Below are positions 24,728 to 32,902 of a DNA stretch of 32,989 nucleotides, one piece after another; position 1 is the stretch's first letter; each line of letters starts with the position of its first letter. The notes below the pieces were generated by a model that did no database searches, was not told the origin of the DNA, and was given only the letters and a program-made list of their open reading frames with translations. The DNA lies in NCBI GenBank assembly GCA_016930055.1, contig JAFGHP010000013.1:1-32989 (forward strand). The letters are read 5' to 3'. A program made the translations under genes and the position numbers. This stretch comes from Candidatus Bathyarchaeota archaeon (GTDB lineage Archaea; Thermoproteota; Bathyarchaeia; TCS64).

Positions 24728-24848
24728 GCATCGCAGTTGTAATCGAACAAGTTTTCGATGCGATATTGAGGACGTAGCGTGAATTATGCTGCATGCTCTA
24801 ACCAACTGCGATTACCATGGTCGCTAGGAGCACATCTACGCCCTCAAC
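24728..24848 (-). ncRNA. G+C-rich structured RNA candidate, unknown family
   Basis: About half G+C in an otherwise AT-rich spacer between a dehydratase and a nitroreductase gene. Read on the minus strand it has a 13-pair outer helix (24836-24848 with 24765-24777), a 7-pair helix nested inside (24828-24834 with 24792-24798), a 4-pair inner helix (24808-24811 with 24821-24824), and a 3' hairpin with a 6-pair stem (24728-24733 with 24756-24761). Three G-U wobble pairs in the two longest helices would be A-C mismatches on the plus strand, so the RNA is on the minus strand. A further 10-pair complementarity (24730-24739 with 24803-24812) crosses the outer helix and could be a pseudoknot or an alternative fold. 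A TATA box fits its 5' end. AGTTGGTTAGAGC (24796-24808) looks like a tRNA D-arm, but no T-arm or acceptor stem closes, so it is not a normal tRNA. Confidence 0.6.
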
Positions 24849-24864
24849 TTTCGTTTTCTATTGA

Positions 24865-24872
24865 CTTTTAAA
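24865..24872 (-). promoter_or_regulatory. TATA box of the structured RNA
   Basis: Minus-strand TTTAAAAG, preceded by an A-rich BRE-like string (GTAAAAT), centred about 20-24 bases before the first base of the outer helix. This is the spacing expected of an archaeal stable-RNA promoter and is why I place the RNA start near 24848. The remaining bases to 25059 contain no gene. Confidence 0.55.
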
Positions 24873-25059
24873 TTTTACGATTAAAATTTGATATTCGTCT
24901 GAAAATATTTTAAAACATTGTTCAATTGACAGTTTTTAAAATATTTTTATGTTTAATTATGAAAGTGTACTATAGTATCAAATAATTGGTTATCCAAAAA
25001 TAATTAACAGCTTATAACATAGATTTAAAAAAAAGTTTTAAACAAGGATAATAATTGAT

Positions 25060-25842
25060 TTATTTTCTTGATTTAAACAAGAAAAAATCCCTATTTTCTA
25101 GACTCTTAATAAGGGGAGATGGATCATGGTTCCATTGTCCAACCTTCCTTGAAATATGTTCTGTCCAACTATAATTTTTAAAAGTGTATTCTTCTTTTTT
25201 CCCAGTAGTTAAAGGAATCTTGGTTCTATTCTTCTTATAATAATCTTGAGCAAGATATCCTTCATCCATCTCCTTCATCGCAGCAAGAATCTTCTCATCA
25301 GTAAAATTAGGGTATGTATCCTCAAAAAGTACAAAATCATAAGGATAACGGGGACGAGTCGGTGGATTCTCTGCAGGATAACCCATGACTAATTGTACAA
25401 TAGGTAAAACCCTGGGAGGTAACTTGTATTCTTCAGCAATATTATCTATTTTCCCTAAAGCAGTTCCTAAGAAACAACTCCCTAAACCAAGGCTACGACC
25501 AGCAATATTCATGTTTTCAGCAGCATAGGAAGCGTCTTGAATAGCTAACATTAGAAAATTTAAATCAGCAGTAGCCTGAACCCAACCCCTTTTCTCCATA
25601 ATTTTCTCAAATTTATAACTATCAACGCAAATAGTGAATAATAGTGGAGCCCTCCAAGGATTCTTATCTCGTTTCCTACTCAATAAAAAACTATAACTCT
25701 GACCAGCAAAAGGTGCTTGTTGCCCAGCCCTAACTATTGTTTGAATTGTTTCATTATCAGGATCTTGATCTGAAAATTTTCTAATAGACTTGTGAGACAT
25801 TAAACAATCAATAACAGGATTACTCTTCAATATAGACACCAA
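25060..25842 (-). CDS. Nitroreductase-family FMN oxidoreductase
   Basis: 260 residues, NfsA/FRP-like. The FMN-phosphate arm motif is SHKSIRKFSDQ (about 17-27); QQAPFAGQSYSF (about 41-52) continues the FMN pocket; GRSLGLGSCFLGTALGKI (about 115-132) and QLVMGYPAENPPTRPRYP (about 147-164) are the conserved central and isoalloxazine-side segments. A C-terminal extension of about 80 residues with several aromatics (YKKNRTKIPLTTGKK) is longer than usual for single-domain nitroreductases. Function: two-electron reduction with NAD(P)H of nitro, quinone, flavin or similar substrates in the cytoplasm; the natural substrate is unknown. The start is TTG at 25842 or GTG at 25839; neither has a clear Shine-Dalgarno. 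Alone on its strand, with a 125-base divergent promoter region to the next gene. Confidence 0.87.
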   Translation of the reverse strand: MVSILKSNPVIDCLMSHKSIRKFSDQDPDNETIQTIVRAGQQAPFAGQSYSFLLSRKRDKNPWRAPLLFTICVDSYKFEKIMEKRGWVQATADLNFLMLAIQDASYAAENMNIAGRSLGLGSCFLGTALGKIDNIAEEYKLPPRVLPIVQLVMGYPAENPPTRPRYPYDFVLFEDTYPNFTDEKILAAMKEMDEGYLAQDYYKKNRTKIPLTTGKKEEYTFKNYSWTEHISRKVGQWNHDPSPLIKSLENRDFFLFKSRK

Positions 25843-25979
25843 ACCACACTATATTTTTATAATTTAATATTTAAGAATAAATAAATAAGATTAAACATTA
25901 CTTACATTTCAAAAATAAAGTCACTTTAATATCATTGTTTATTTAAGTTCATTTAACTCTAGTTTTATTGCGAAACAGA

Positions 25980-27002
25980 ATGAACATCAGATCTCTGTTA
26001 AGAGGTTACCCAACAGAGTGGTTGTTAGAAGAAAATAATCCATCTGTAAGATACTTCACCCTCAGAGACATTCTCAACTATTCAGAGAAAGATAAAGAAT
26101 TAATTATAATGAAAAAAGAAATTCCTAAAGACAAAAGAATTTTAAAAATTTTTAACAAACAAAAGCTTGAGGGATACTGGGAGGATCCAAATAGACCATA
26201 TCTACCAAAATATAAAAGCACATATTGGCAGATTATGATTCTAAGCCAACTAGGTCTAGAAAAAAGTGATGAAAGAGTAAGTAAAGCATGTGAATTTATT
26301 TTTCAGTTCCAATTGGATGAAGGTGGATTCTCATCTTATGAAAAACCTTGGAGTAAAGAAAAAATTAGGGAGAACGAAATGTCATGTTTAACAGGAAATG
26401 TAATTGCATCACTGATCAGGCTTGGATATATTGAAGATAAAAGAGTGTGGAATGCTCTAAAATGGTTAATTGAAATACAGAATATTGATGGTGGATGGCT
26501 ATGCCCCTACTGGAAAGCTCACATTAAAGATAAGCACGGATGCTTCATGGGTACAATAACTCCATTAGATGCTTTTTCTGAAGTACCTTCAGAGAGAAGA
26601 ACCCCAGAGATGCTGTCTGCAATAAATAGAGGAGTAGAATTTCTCTTAATGCATAAACTGTATAAAGCAGACCACCATGATTACAGAATCATAAATAACA
26701 ATTGGTTAAAACTTGGTTTCCCCACGTTTTTCTACGACATATTGCGTGGTTTAACTGTGGTAACAAAACTTGGATTTAACAAAGATGAGAGGCTTAAAGA
26801 CGCTTTAGAGGTTCTACTAAGTAAACAGGATAATGAAGGAAGATGGATTCTAGAAAGTACACCGATTGGTAGAATGCATACAACTCTAGAATCAAAAGGA
26901 AAACCAAGTAAATGGATAACCCTTAACGCATTAAAAGTAATTAAAAATATTCAATTAAATAAAGAAACATTTTTAGAAAATATAGTAAAACTCGAAAATT
27001 AA
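25980..27002 (+). CDS. Alpha/alpha-toroid (prenyltransferase/squalene-cyclase-like repeat) protein
   Basis: About 340 residues. Repeated units such as KSTYWQIMILSQLGL, FIFQFQLDEGGFSSYE, LIEIQNIDGGWLCPYW, VLLSKQDNEGRWILE match the QW/DGG repeats of terpene-cyclase/prenyltransferase alpha/alpha barrels. Related single-chain archaeal and bacterial proteins are often mis-annotated as nitrogen-fixation NifH, which this clearly is not. It lacks the DxDD or DCTAE catalytic motifs of squalene/lanosterol cyclases, so a binding or non-cyclase role is more likely. Two Cys (about 100 and 116) and His-bearing loops (KAHIKDKHGC, KADHHDY) could hold a metal, by analogy with protein prenyltransferase beta subunits. 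ATG 25980 used; TTG 25968 lies upstream in frame. No partner gene nearby. Confidence 0.7.
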   Translation: MNIRSLLRGYPTEWLLEENNPSVRYFTLRDILNYSEKDKELIIMKKEIPKDKRILKIFNKQKLEGYWEDPNRPYLPKYKSTYWQIMILSQLGLEKSDERVSKACEFIFQFQLDEGGFSSYEKPWSKEKIRENEMSCLTGNVIASLIRLGYIEDKRVWNALKWLIEIQNIDGGWLCPYWKAHIKDKHGCFMGTITPLDAFSEVPSERRTPEMLSAINRGVEFLLMHKLYKADHHDYRIINNNWLKLGFPTFFYDILRGLTVVTKLGFNKDERLKDALEVLLSKQDNEGRWILESTPIGRMHTTLESKGKPSKWITLNALKVIKNIQLNKETFLENIVKLEN

Positions 27003-27144
27003 TTAAAAGATGATAAAATATCTTTTATTTTATCTAGTTTTATGTAGAATTGAATTAAAAGTAATTAAAGCAGGAAAATAAGCAATGAAATGTGGACGAA
27101 TATTTAACAGACATAAATAGAAATATTTTCATGAATATTATAGG

Positions 27145-27285
27145 ATGTACATAAAATGTAGAATAACACAAGAATCCAATATGTCAAGTATAATGAGTGG
27201 TGGTTGGTGGAACCTTAAATTCGAAGAATGGACAAGGATGTTAGAGCAAAGATATATAATGAATAGCCTTGAAATAAATAATTAA
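27145..27285 (+). CDS. Possible small ORF, 46 residues, unknown
   Basis: ATG at 27145 starts a 46-residue frame containing MSGGWWNLKFEEWTRMLEQR, with three Trp and a likely amphipathic helix. AGG directly before the ATG is too close for a good ribosome binding site. The three tryptophans are uncommon in spurious AT-rich frames and speak for coding; no family is recognised. Rest of the 322-base gap (27003-27324) is AT-rich and shows T-tracts after the toroid gene (about 27025-27040), otherwise nothing. Confidence 0.3.
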   Translation: MYIKCRITQESNMSSIMSGGWWNLKFEEWTRMLEQRYIMNSLEINN

Positions 27286-27324
27286 AATTTTATATTTATT
27301 ATAATTCTGAGGAATTTAAATGAA

Positions 27325-28041
27325 TTAATATTTTTTAGCTTTTATCATCATAAATAATGGATTTATTAAATGTCTTTCATAACTATCAGGTAACTGTTCT
27401 TTGAATCGCAGGGTCGGTTTAGGTTCAATCAATCTTTCAATGCAAAACCCTGATTTAGCCAGAGTTTCTGTGTAGCTTTCTAAAGGTCTTCGATAGCTTG
27501 GCACTAAAACAGGAACCTCTGTAAAGCCGTCCCAATTAAAAGAAACCGGTTCAACATTATAATAGTTATCAGACGGTCTATCAATAAAGACGCTGAAGGG
27601 ATGTTCAATACTGAAAATAAAATAACCTCCAGGTTTTATTATACGGTTAAACTCCTTAAAAACATAGTCAATGTTTTCAAGATAATGCATTACTAAAGAA
27701 GAAGCAACCAGATCAATTGATTCGTCTTCAATGAAGCTTAATGGTTCTCTAAGGTCATGAAGCCTGAGTGTAGCTTTATATTTAATGCGTTTCATGGCTT
27801 CTTCTAACATGTGGGGACTAGCATCAACCCCTATCACTTCTGAACCATGATCTACTAGCCATTCAGTTAAGCTACCTGTACCACAACCGGCGTCCAACAC
27901 CTTCTTTCCTTTGATATCAGGAATTAAACTAAGAAAACTTGGACGCTCATATTCAGCGTTATGAGGTTTCACATCGATAATTTCAGCGTACCTTTTGGCT
28001 AGTTTCTTATAGGCGTCATAGGCAATGAAGTGATTATTCAT
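27325..28041 (-). CDS. Class I SAM-dependent methyltransferase
   Basis: 238 residues. Motif I KVLDAGCGTGSLTEWL (from residue 47) and the strand-2 acidic end EVIGVDASPHMLEEA form the SAM site; LRLHDLREPLSF and IDLVASSLVMHYLENIDYVFKEF follow in UbiE/Methyltransf_11 order; then the strand 5 region with PGGYFIFSIEHPFS. The N-terminal 30 residues (AYDAYKKLAKRYAEIID) resemble the helical cap of small-molecule methyltransferases. Its acceptor is unknown. It starts at an ATG and is preceded on the same strand by an MFS transporter 79 bases away, so the two may be linked. It is unlike the methyltransferase at 11210 outside the core. Confidence 0.88.
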   Translation of the reverse strand: MNNHFIAYDAYKKLAKRYAEIIDVKPHNAEYERPSFLSLIPDIKGKKVLDAGCGTGSLTEWLVDHGSEVIGVDASPHMLEEAMKRIKYKATLRLHDLREPLSFIEDESIDLVASSLVMHYLENIDYVFKEFNRIIKPGGYFIFSIEHPFSVFIDRPSDNYYNVEPVSFNWDGFTEVPVLVPSYRRPLESYTETLAKSGFCIERLIEPKPTLRFKEQLPDSYERHLINPLFMMIKAKKY

Positions 28042-28120
28042 AAAAGAAGGTATATTTAATCGATAGATAAAATTAGTTATTATAAAAAATCTATGTCCTG
28101 AAATAGATATTGTTTATTAT

Positions 28121-29302
28121 TTAAGAATTTTTCATTTTTAAGTAAACAATGATTGTTGCGATGATACCAAAGAATGCAAGCATTATAGTAACTTGAGAAT
28201 ATCCACCTGTTAATAGTAAAATTCCACCAATGAAAGTTCCAACTGTGGCTCCAAAACCACTAGTAGCAGAGTTTAGAGACATTAAAGTACCTCTATGCTG
28301 AGGTATCTGTCCTAGAAGCATTGCAGTTAAACCTGAGAAAGAGACACCATAAAGCAAACCGCCTAAAAACCTCACCGTTATTGAAACCCCAAAATCAGGC
28401 ATGTTAGCATATAAACCAATAAAAATGGAGCCAATTAAGCCAGTGAATAAAATGACTTTTTTCTTGCCATATTTTTGAATTATTCTTGAAGCACCTACAC
28501 TACCAATAGTAAATAATAGAGCACCCACAACCACTATGTTTGATGCTCCACTTCTGTCAATATTGAAGACTTCCCTATAAAAGGAAGCACTGAAAACAAG
28601 AATTGCTTGATACGACGAATATAACAAAGCTATACCCAATAAATATGAAATAGCTATAGAATCACTTAAAATAGCCTTAAAACTATTTAACACACTATAA
28701 TTTTGTCTCTGTTCATTAAGTTCATTCTGTTTAGGAAGGAGAATATTAGATAAGATTATACTGATTAAAGTTACAGGAAATATATAAAACAAGAAAACGT
28801 TTCGCCACCCACTTATATTAGTGATATAAGCCATTAGAGGCGCACTTATCAAATAAGAAACAGAACTCCCAGCAATAAGTAAACCAATTGCTTGACCTTG
28901 TTTATCTGGAGAAAAATATTCTCCAACAAGACTCCGAGTCATTGGATTAACAATATAAGCTCCGACCCCGAAAAGAGAATAAACCATCATCATTGTCAAA
29001 TAATCATTAGCATAAAAACAACCTAAAGCAGAAGCAGCGATAAACACTAGACCAACCTGCATCAAAATTTTATGCTTATATTTTATACTTAAAACAGACA
29101 TAATTAAAGCAGTTAGTATACCTAAAAGAGAGGAGGTTGTGTTTATCTGACTCATTAAACCAACCTGAACTTGGAATGTATTCGCTATATCCACAAGCAA
29201 TAAACCAAACGCTATCAAAGATGGATTAGTAGCATAACCCGCCAAAAATAGTGCTAAAGTAATAAAGTTTTCATTTTTTTTATCCGTAATCATAAAAGAC
29301 AA
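28121..29302 (-). CDS. Major facilitator superfamily transporter
   Basis: 393 residues, about twelve membrane helices. The MFS loop appears in a weak form after helix 2 (SVLSIKYKHKI) and better in the second half (SRIIQKYGKKKVILF); the helix-4 region ends SLVGEYFSPDKQGQAIGLL, and the later QIPQHRGTLMSLNSATSGFGATVG is typical of drug/sugar-efflux members (YbjJ- or AraJ-like). Substrate not determinable, efflux plausible. Start ATG follows a purine-poor AT-rich region, so a leaderless messenger is likely. The aminotransferase on the same strand ends 85 bases upstream, the methyltransferase starts 79 bases downstream; a loose three-gene unit is possible but not shown. Confidence 0.88.
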   Translation of the reverse strand: MSFMITDKKNENFITLALFLAGYATNPSLIAFGLLLVDIANTFQVQVGLMSQINTTSSLLGILTALIMSVLSIKYKHKILMQVGLVFIAASALGCFYANDYLTMMMVYSLFGVGAYIVNPMTRSLVGEYFSPDKQGQAIGLLIAGSSVSYLISAPLMAYITNISGWRNVFLFYIFPVTLISIILSNILLPKQNELNEQRQNYSVLNSFKAILSDSIAISYLLGIALLYSSYQAILVFSASFYREVFNIDRSGASNIVVVGALLFTIGSVGASRIIQKYGKKKVILFTGLIGSIFIGLYANMPDFGVSITVRFLGGLLYGVSFSGLTAMLLGQIPQHRGTLMSLNSATSGFGATVGTFIGGILLLTGGYSQVTIMLAFFGIIATIIVYLKMKNS

Positions 29303-29387
29303 CTTAAAAAATATAATTTGATAGAAAAGATAAATTTATGCATAAATAATTATAATAATTACTAAAATAAACCAAAAAAAGAGAAGA

Positions 29388-30488
29388 TTATAATGATTTA
29401 ATGAAGCGTTCCATTTTTTCTGTAACTGTCTCTAGAACCTCTACTGGTTTTACGAGGGGAATTCTCAGATGGCCTTGTGCGACTACTGGACCAAATGAAC
29501 CTCCGTCACTGATCTGCACTTTCTCTTTGGCAGCAAAATCTTGTACAAACTTTGCTGTCGGGATTTTCAGTTCCTTGATGTTTGGATAGGCATAGAAGGC
29601 TCCCTCATACATATGACATGTTACTCCTTTGATCTCGTTCATCCTATTCACAAAGAATTTCCTCCGTTTGTCATACTCAGCACATGCCTTCTCTACGTAG
29701 TTCCATGGACCGTTTAAGGCTGCTGTACCTGCGTGGATTATATATGTAGCTGGCTGAACCCTTGCTGGAATTGCTTTCCATTTAGATTCCAGTTCCTTTG
29801 GTAAAACGTAATATCCCAATCTCCAACCAGTCATAGCGAAGGTTTTTGAGAAGCTCATGACAAGAACGGTTCTTTCTTTCATGCCATCTATTGCTGCGAT
29901 TGCGTAATGTTTGTGGCCATCAAAGAGGAATTCATTATAGATTTCGTCAGCTAAGACAATTATGTCGTTTTTTACACAGATCTCAGATATAGCTTTAAGC
30001 TCATCTTTAGTGAATACTGTGCCAGCAGGGTTGTTTGGGTTACAGAGAACTAACATTTTCGAATTGGGTGTAACCCTTTTACTGAACTCTTCAGGGTCAA
30101 GGTGGAAATCGCCTTTATTTAAGGGAACAGACACAACCTTTGCACCTAATTCAGGAGGTATCCTGAAATGGGAGCCAAAAGTTGGATCAAAAACAAGGCA
30201 CTCATCGCCTGGTTTCAATAAACCAGCCATTACTAAATATAAACCAACGCCACTGCCAGCAGTAGGATTAACCTGAGAAGGCTCATAAATAACATCGTAT
30301 TTTGAGTAGTAATCACAGACAGCTTTCTGGAATGCATTAGTAACATCAGCAGGAGCGTAATGAGTATATTTCCCTCCCTCCTGTATGGCTTTTATTGCTG
30401 CTTCCTTCACATAGGATGGGGCTTCTAAGTCAGGATCGCCACTAGAAATCCTTAAAACATCTGGGTCGCGTACGCGTCTTGCACTCAA
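29388..30488 (-). CDS. PLP-dependent aminotransferase (aspartate-aminotransferase-like class I)
   Basis: 366 residues, fold-type I. PLP lysine Lys215 in SFSKTFAMTGWRLGYY; CNPNNPAGTVF (149-159) for the substrate/cofactor loop; ADEIY (180-184) with the pyridine-nitrogen aspartate; TAGSGVGLYL (76-85) near the cofactor phosphate; and LRIPLVKP at about 343-350 with the arginine expected to hold the alpha-carboxylate. This is the I-gamma type of archaeal aspartate/aromatic aminotransferases; reaction is transfer of an amino group to 2-oxoglutarate from aspartate or a related amino acid. Higher G+C than its neighbours, as for katG, but full length and intact. The start is TTG at 30488 with GAGGT eight bases upstream. 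It is divergent from the dipeptidase gene over a 203-base gap, which holds promoter-like AT sequence only. Confidence 0.92.
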   Translation of the reverse strand: MSARRVRDPDVLRISSGDPDLEAPSYVKEAAIKAIQEGGKYTHYAPADVTNAFQKAVCDYYSKYDVIYEPSQVNPTAGSGVGLYLVMAGLLKPGDECLVFDPTFGSHFRIPPELGAKVVSVPLNKGDFHLDPEEFSKRVTPNSKMLVLCNPNNPAGTVFTKDELKAISEICVKNDIIVLADEIYNEFLFDGHKHYAIAAIDGMKERTVLVMSFSKTFAMTGWRLGYYVLPKELESKWKAIPARVQPATYIIHAGTAALNGPWNYVEKACAEYDKRRKFFVNRMNEIKGVTCHMYEGAFYAYPNIKELKIPTAKFVQDFAAKEKVQISDGGSFGPVVAQGHLRIPLVKPVEVLETVTEKMERFIKSL

Positions 30489-30691
30489 AACGTATACCTC
30501 AATGATATATGTTTATAGCAATTTATCCTTTTTTATCAGTTTTAATCAAAAAGAACAATAATTTTAACAATATAAAAGATTAATATTAAATCTGAAAATA
30601 TTTTTAATAATTTTGTTGTTCTAATTCTATAAATTAATTAATAATTCATGAAAAATGTTTTACATTCGTAGAACTAATTTCTTTGAATTCT

Positions 30692-31693
30692 ATGATAGAA
30701 TTAAGTAAATCTCAAGAAGAGAGAGCGATGAGGCTTCATAAAGAAGCCATAGTCATTGATACACATTGTGATAGTTTAGGGGGTTACCTCCCAAGTAGAG
30801 GTAGACCTACAAAAGTTTTCGCAGAAGATAATGAGACTGGTCAAATCGATTTACCAAAACTTGTAAAGGGTGGTGTTACATGCCAAGTATTCGCTATATG
30901 CACTGCGTCAGGTCCTATTGTTCCAGATGCTACTTTCCGTGCATTAAAACAAGTAGATTATTTTTATAACGTAATGAATAAACTCCCTAACTTTACCGGT
31001 GTAACAACTGCTGATGAAATAGTTGAAGCAAAAAATAAAGGAGTAGTAACTGGACTATTAGCATTGGAAGGCGCTGAACCTCTTATGGGTGACATAGCTC
31101 TGATGAGAGTCTTTTATCAACTTGGATTCAGAATGATTAGCTTCTGTCACAATAATAGGACACCATGGGCAGATGGTTTAGGATTTAAACGTTCAGAAGG
31201 TAAACTACCCGAGCTTGGTGTAAAAGGACTTGAAGAGATACAGCGTTTAGGCATAGTTTTCGATGTAAGCCATATAACAGACCACGGTTTTTGGGATGTC
31301 TGCGACTTAATGAAAGGCCCCTTCATAGCTAGCCACAGTAACTGCCGTGCCCTATGCGATGTGCCTAGAAATCTAACAGATGACATGATTCATGCATTAG
31401 CTGACCATGATGGAGTGATGGGTATGAATTACCTTGGAGGCTTCGTAGCTAAAGAAAATGCTAACTTAGAAAAGATGGTAGACCACATCGACAGAATAGT
31501 TAACCTTGTTGGTCCAAATCATGTTGGATTAGGCTCAGACTATGATGGTGGAGGCAGATTACCGGAACTCAACGATACTTCAATGGTACCAAATATGACG
31601 CGAGAACTCGTTAAAAGAGAATACAGTGATGAAGATATACTAAAGATTCTAGGAGGCAACTTCCTCAGAGTCTTCAAAAAAGTACTAAAATAA
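30692..31693 (+). CDS. Membrane dipeptidase-type peptidase (family M19)
   Basis: 333 residues. Zinc-binding amidohydrolase-fold metallopeptidase hydrolysing dipeptides, including D-residue-containing ones in some members. Ligand motifs: VIDTHCDSLGG (His25 and Asp27), ALEGAEPL (bridging Glu, about 124), VSHITDHGFWD (about 194) and ASHSNCRAL (about 215), with the substrate-side LVGPNHVGLGSDYDGGG (about 272-288). Despite the name, no membrane segment or signal peptide is seen, so it is probably cytoplasmic. The ATG at 30692 is used; a TTG nine bases upstream is in frame. Neighbour is a divergent aminotransferase, suggesting amino-acid or peptide use. The gene is followed by a T-tract terminator. 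Secure. Confidence 0.93.
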   Translation: MIELSKSQEERAMRLHKEAIVIDTHCDSLGGYLPSRGRPTKVFAEDNETGQIDLPKLVKGGVTCQVFAICTASGPIVPDATFRALKQVDYFYNVMNKLPNFTGVTTADEIVEAKNKGVVTGLLALEGAEPLMGDIALMRVFYQLGFRMISFCHNNRTPWADGLGFKRSEGKLPELGVKGLEEIQRLGIVFDVSHITDHGFWDVCDLMKGPFIASHSNCRALCDVPRNLTDDMIHALADHDGVMGMNYLGGFVAKENANLEKMVDHIDRIVNLVGPNHVGLGSDYDGGGRLPELNDTSMVPNMTRELVKREYSDEDILKILGGNFLRVFKKVLK

Positions 31694-31703
31694 ATATTTT
31701 TAA

Positions 31704-31725
31704 AAATACCTCTATTTTTTTAAAA
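31704..31725 (+). terminator. T-tract terminator after the dipeptidase gene
   Basis: ATTTTTAAAAATACC followed by T-rich CTATTTTTTTAAAAA (to about 31725) stands 10 bases after the TAA; AT stem-like symmetry TTTTTAAAAA and a T7 run are typical of archaeal transcription ends. Confidence 0.45.
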
Positions 31726-31801
31726 ATTGGGTTGTAATAATTAAAAGAATAGTTTATTAATATGAAACGGATGCTAAATTAATGTGTTTTAAAAATAAAG
31801 T

Positions 31802-32281
31802 TTATTTTAAAAATGGAATCCATCGATGTACTTTTTTCATATATTCTAGATAGACACCGTTAAGAAGTTTTATTAATTCCTTCTCTTCATAATCAGCAAA
31901 CCTATCATAAATTATGAAGTAAATAACAGAGAGAACTAAAGATACTATAGATAAAGTAACTAAAGAAAATGAAAAATAAATTAACACTGAACCAAGATAC
32001 ATTGGATGACGTACCCAACTAAAAACACTATAATCTACAAAAGAATGCTGCTCAGGATCAATGACGAGCTTATGTGATTCATTCATCATGTAAGCGCTAA
32101 CAATAAACATCATAAATCCGAAAAATATTAGAATGTAACTCGGAATAAGAAGTTGAACAGTACTAAAATTTAACCAGAAACTATCCAATCCCCAAATTAA
32201 TAAAAAAAATATTAACATTACTACTTGGATCTCATCAGATTTCGGGTATTCATCACCTAAAAATTTCTTATTTTTAGACAT
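31802..32281 (-). CDS. Isoprenylcysteine/phospholipid methyltransferase-like membrane protein (copy 1)
   Basis: 159 residues, four membrane helices. The SAM-binding signature of the ICMT/PEMT superfamily is present: SVFSWVRHPMYLGSVLIYF (RHPxYLG, about 88-106) and, near the C-terminus, DYEEKELIKLLNGVYLEYMKKVHRWIPFL (E-E-x2-L...Y..Y....PR-like ending with W and P). Members methylate isoprenylated C-termini, phospholipids or unknown lipophilic amines and carboxylates at the cytoplasmic membrane. Here the acceptor is unknown; in archaea isoprenoid lipids or quinones are conceivable acceptors. It lies in tandem with another member of the superfamily 114 bases upstream, same strand. ATG start. Confidence 0.82.
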   Translation of the reverse strand: MSKNKKFLGDEYPKSDEIQVVMLIFFLLIWGLDSFWLNFSTVQLLIPSYILIFFGFMMFIVSAYMMNESHKLVIDPEQHSFVDYSVFSWVRHPMYLGSVLIYFSFSLVTLSIVSLVLSVIYFIIYDRFADYEEKELIKLLNGVYLEYMKKVHRWIPFLK

Positions 32282-32395
32282 CTTACAAATAAATTTACAC
32301 TGGTTAAAAGTTAAATGCTATATGGTAAAAAATGATCAAAAAATGATTAAATAATACAGATGCCATCATTCTGTAATTTAATTGGGTAAAAAAAA

Positions 32396-32902
32396 TTATT
32401 TAATATAGTTTTTTATTAATCCCACAATAAAATTCAGAGCTGGGACATCATTCATGTATTTCTTATAGGACTCACCAAATTTTTCAATGTTTTTCTTATC
32501 TTCATCTGGAACCTCTGATGCAAATACTACTGCAGCAATAAAACCCGCAACGAAACTAGAGGAATGTTGGGAAATTAAAGCCATACTTACTGTAATAAGC
32601 ACACCAGCAAGAAACTGAGGGTGTCTAACTATTCTATATATTCCTGTAGTTACAAGTTTTGTAGTGTGCACATAACTCTTTCCTTTAGGAACATTACCAT
32701 GTTTCCTAAACTCATAAATTGGAAGCCAACCAAAAAGAGCTGAAAGGCTTAACACAAACCAACCCAAATTAGTAACCCAATCTAAACCCAAATTATTGTA
32801 AAAAGCCCATGAAAGATAAAATTGGTAAAACATAAGAGGGACATATATGCAAGCTTTAATCCAATCCTTACTGCTTATTTTATTACCCAAGCCTTTAAAC
32901 AA
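32396..32902 (-). CDS. Isoprenylcysteine/phospholipid methyltransferase-like membrane protein (copy 2)
   Basis: 168 residues with about four membrane helices. ICMT/PEMT-superfamily SAM-binding pieces: TGIYRIVRHPQFLAGVLIT (RHPQFLAG, about 86-104, where copy 1 has RHPMYLG) and a C-terminal VPDEDKKNIEKFGESYKKYMNDVPALNF (EDKxxxxKFGxxYxxYxxxVP, about 129-156), a cleaner version of the pattern than in copy 1. Probably methylates a lipid-like acceptor at the cytoplasmic membrane. The start is TTG at 32902, with AGGA just upstream; spacing is short, so leaderless translation is an alternative. The upstream 87 bases to the window end are AT-rich and hold no feature I can name. Confidence 0.82.
   Translation of the reverse strand: MFKGLGNKISSKDWIKACIYVPLMFYQFYLSWAFYNNLGLDWVTNLGWFVLSLSALFGWLPIYEFRKHGNVPKGKSYVHTTKLVTTGIYRIVRHPQFLAGVLITVSMALISQHSSSFVAGFIAAVVFASEVPDEDKKNIEKFGESYKKYMNDVPALNFIVGLIKNYIK

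Noticed and set aside
24728-24848. A tRNA gene (also intron-containing, permuted or split forms)
   Set aside because: AGTTGGTTAGAGC looks like a D-arm and TTCGATTAC like a T-loop, but no acceptor stem, no 5-pair T-stem with a closing G-C and no anticodon arm with a U33 can be assembled in any order I tried.
24645-24848. A threonine-sensing riboswitch or leader of the dehydratase gene
   Set aside because: A TATA element lies between the structured island and the gene start at the right distance for a separate, almost leaderless transcript. The idea stays open only as a weak alternative.
25980-27002. Nitrogenase iron protein (NifH)
   Set aside because: The name is a common mis-annotation of this family; there is no P-loop or 4Fe-4S cysteine pattern, only alpha/alpha-toroid repeats.
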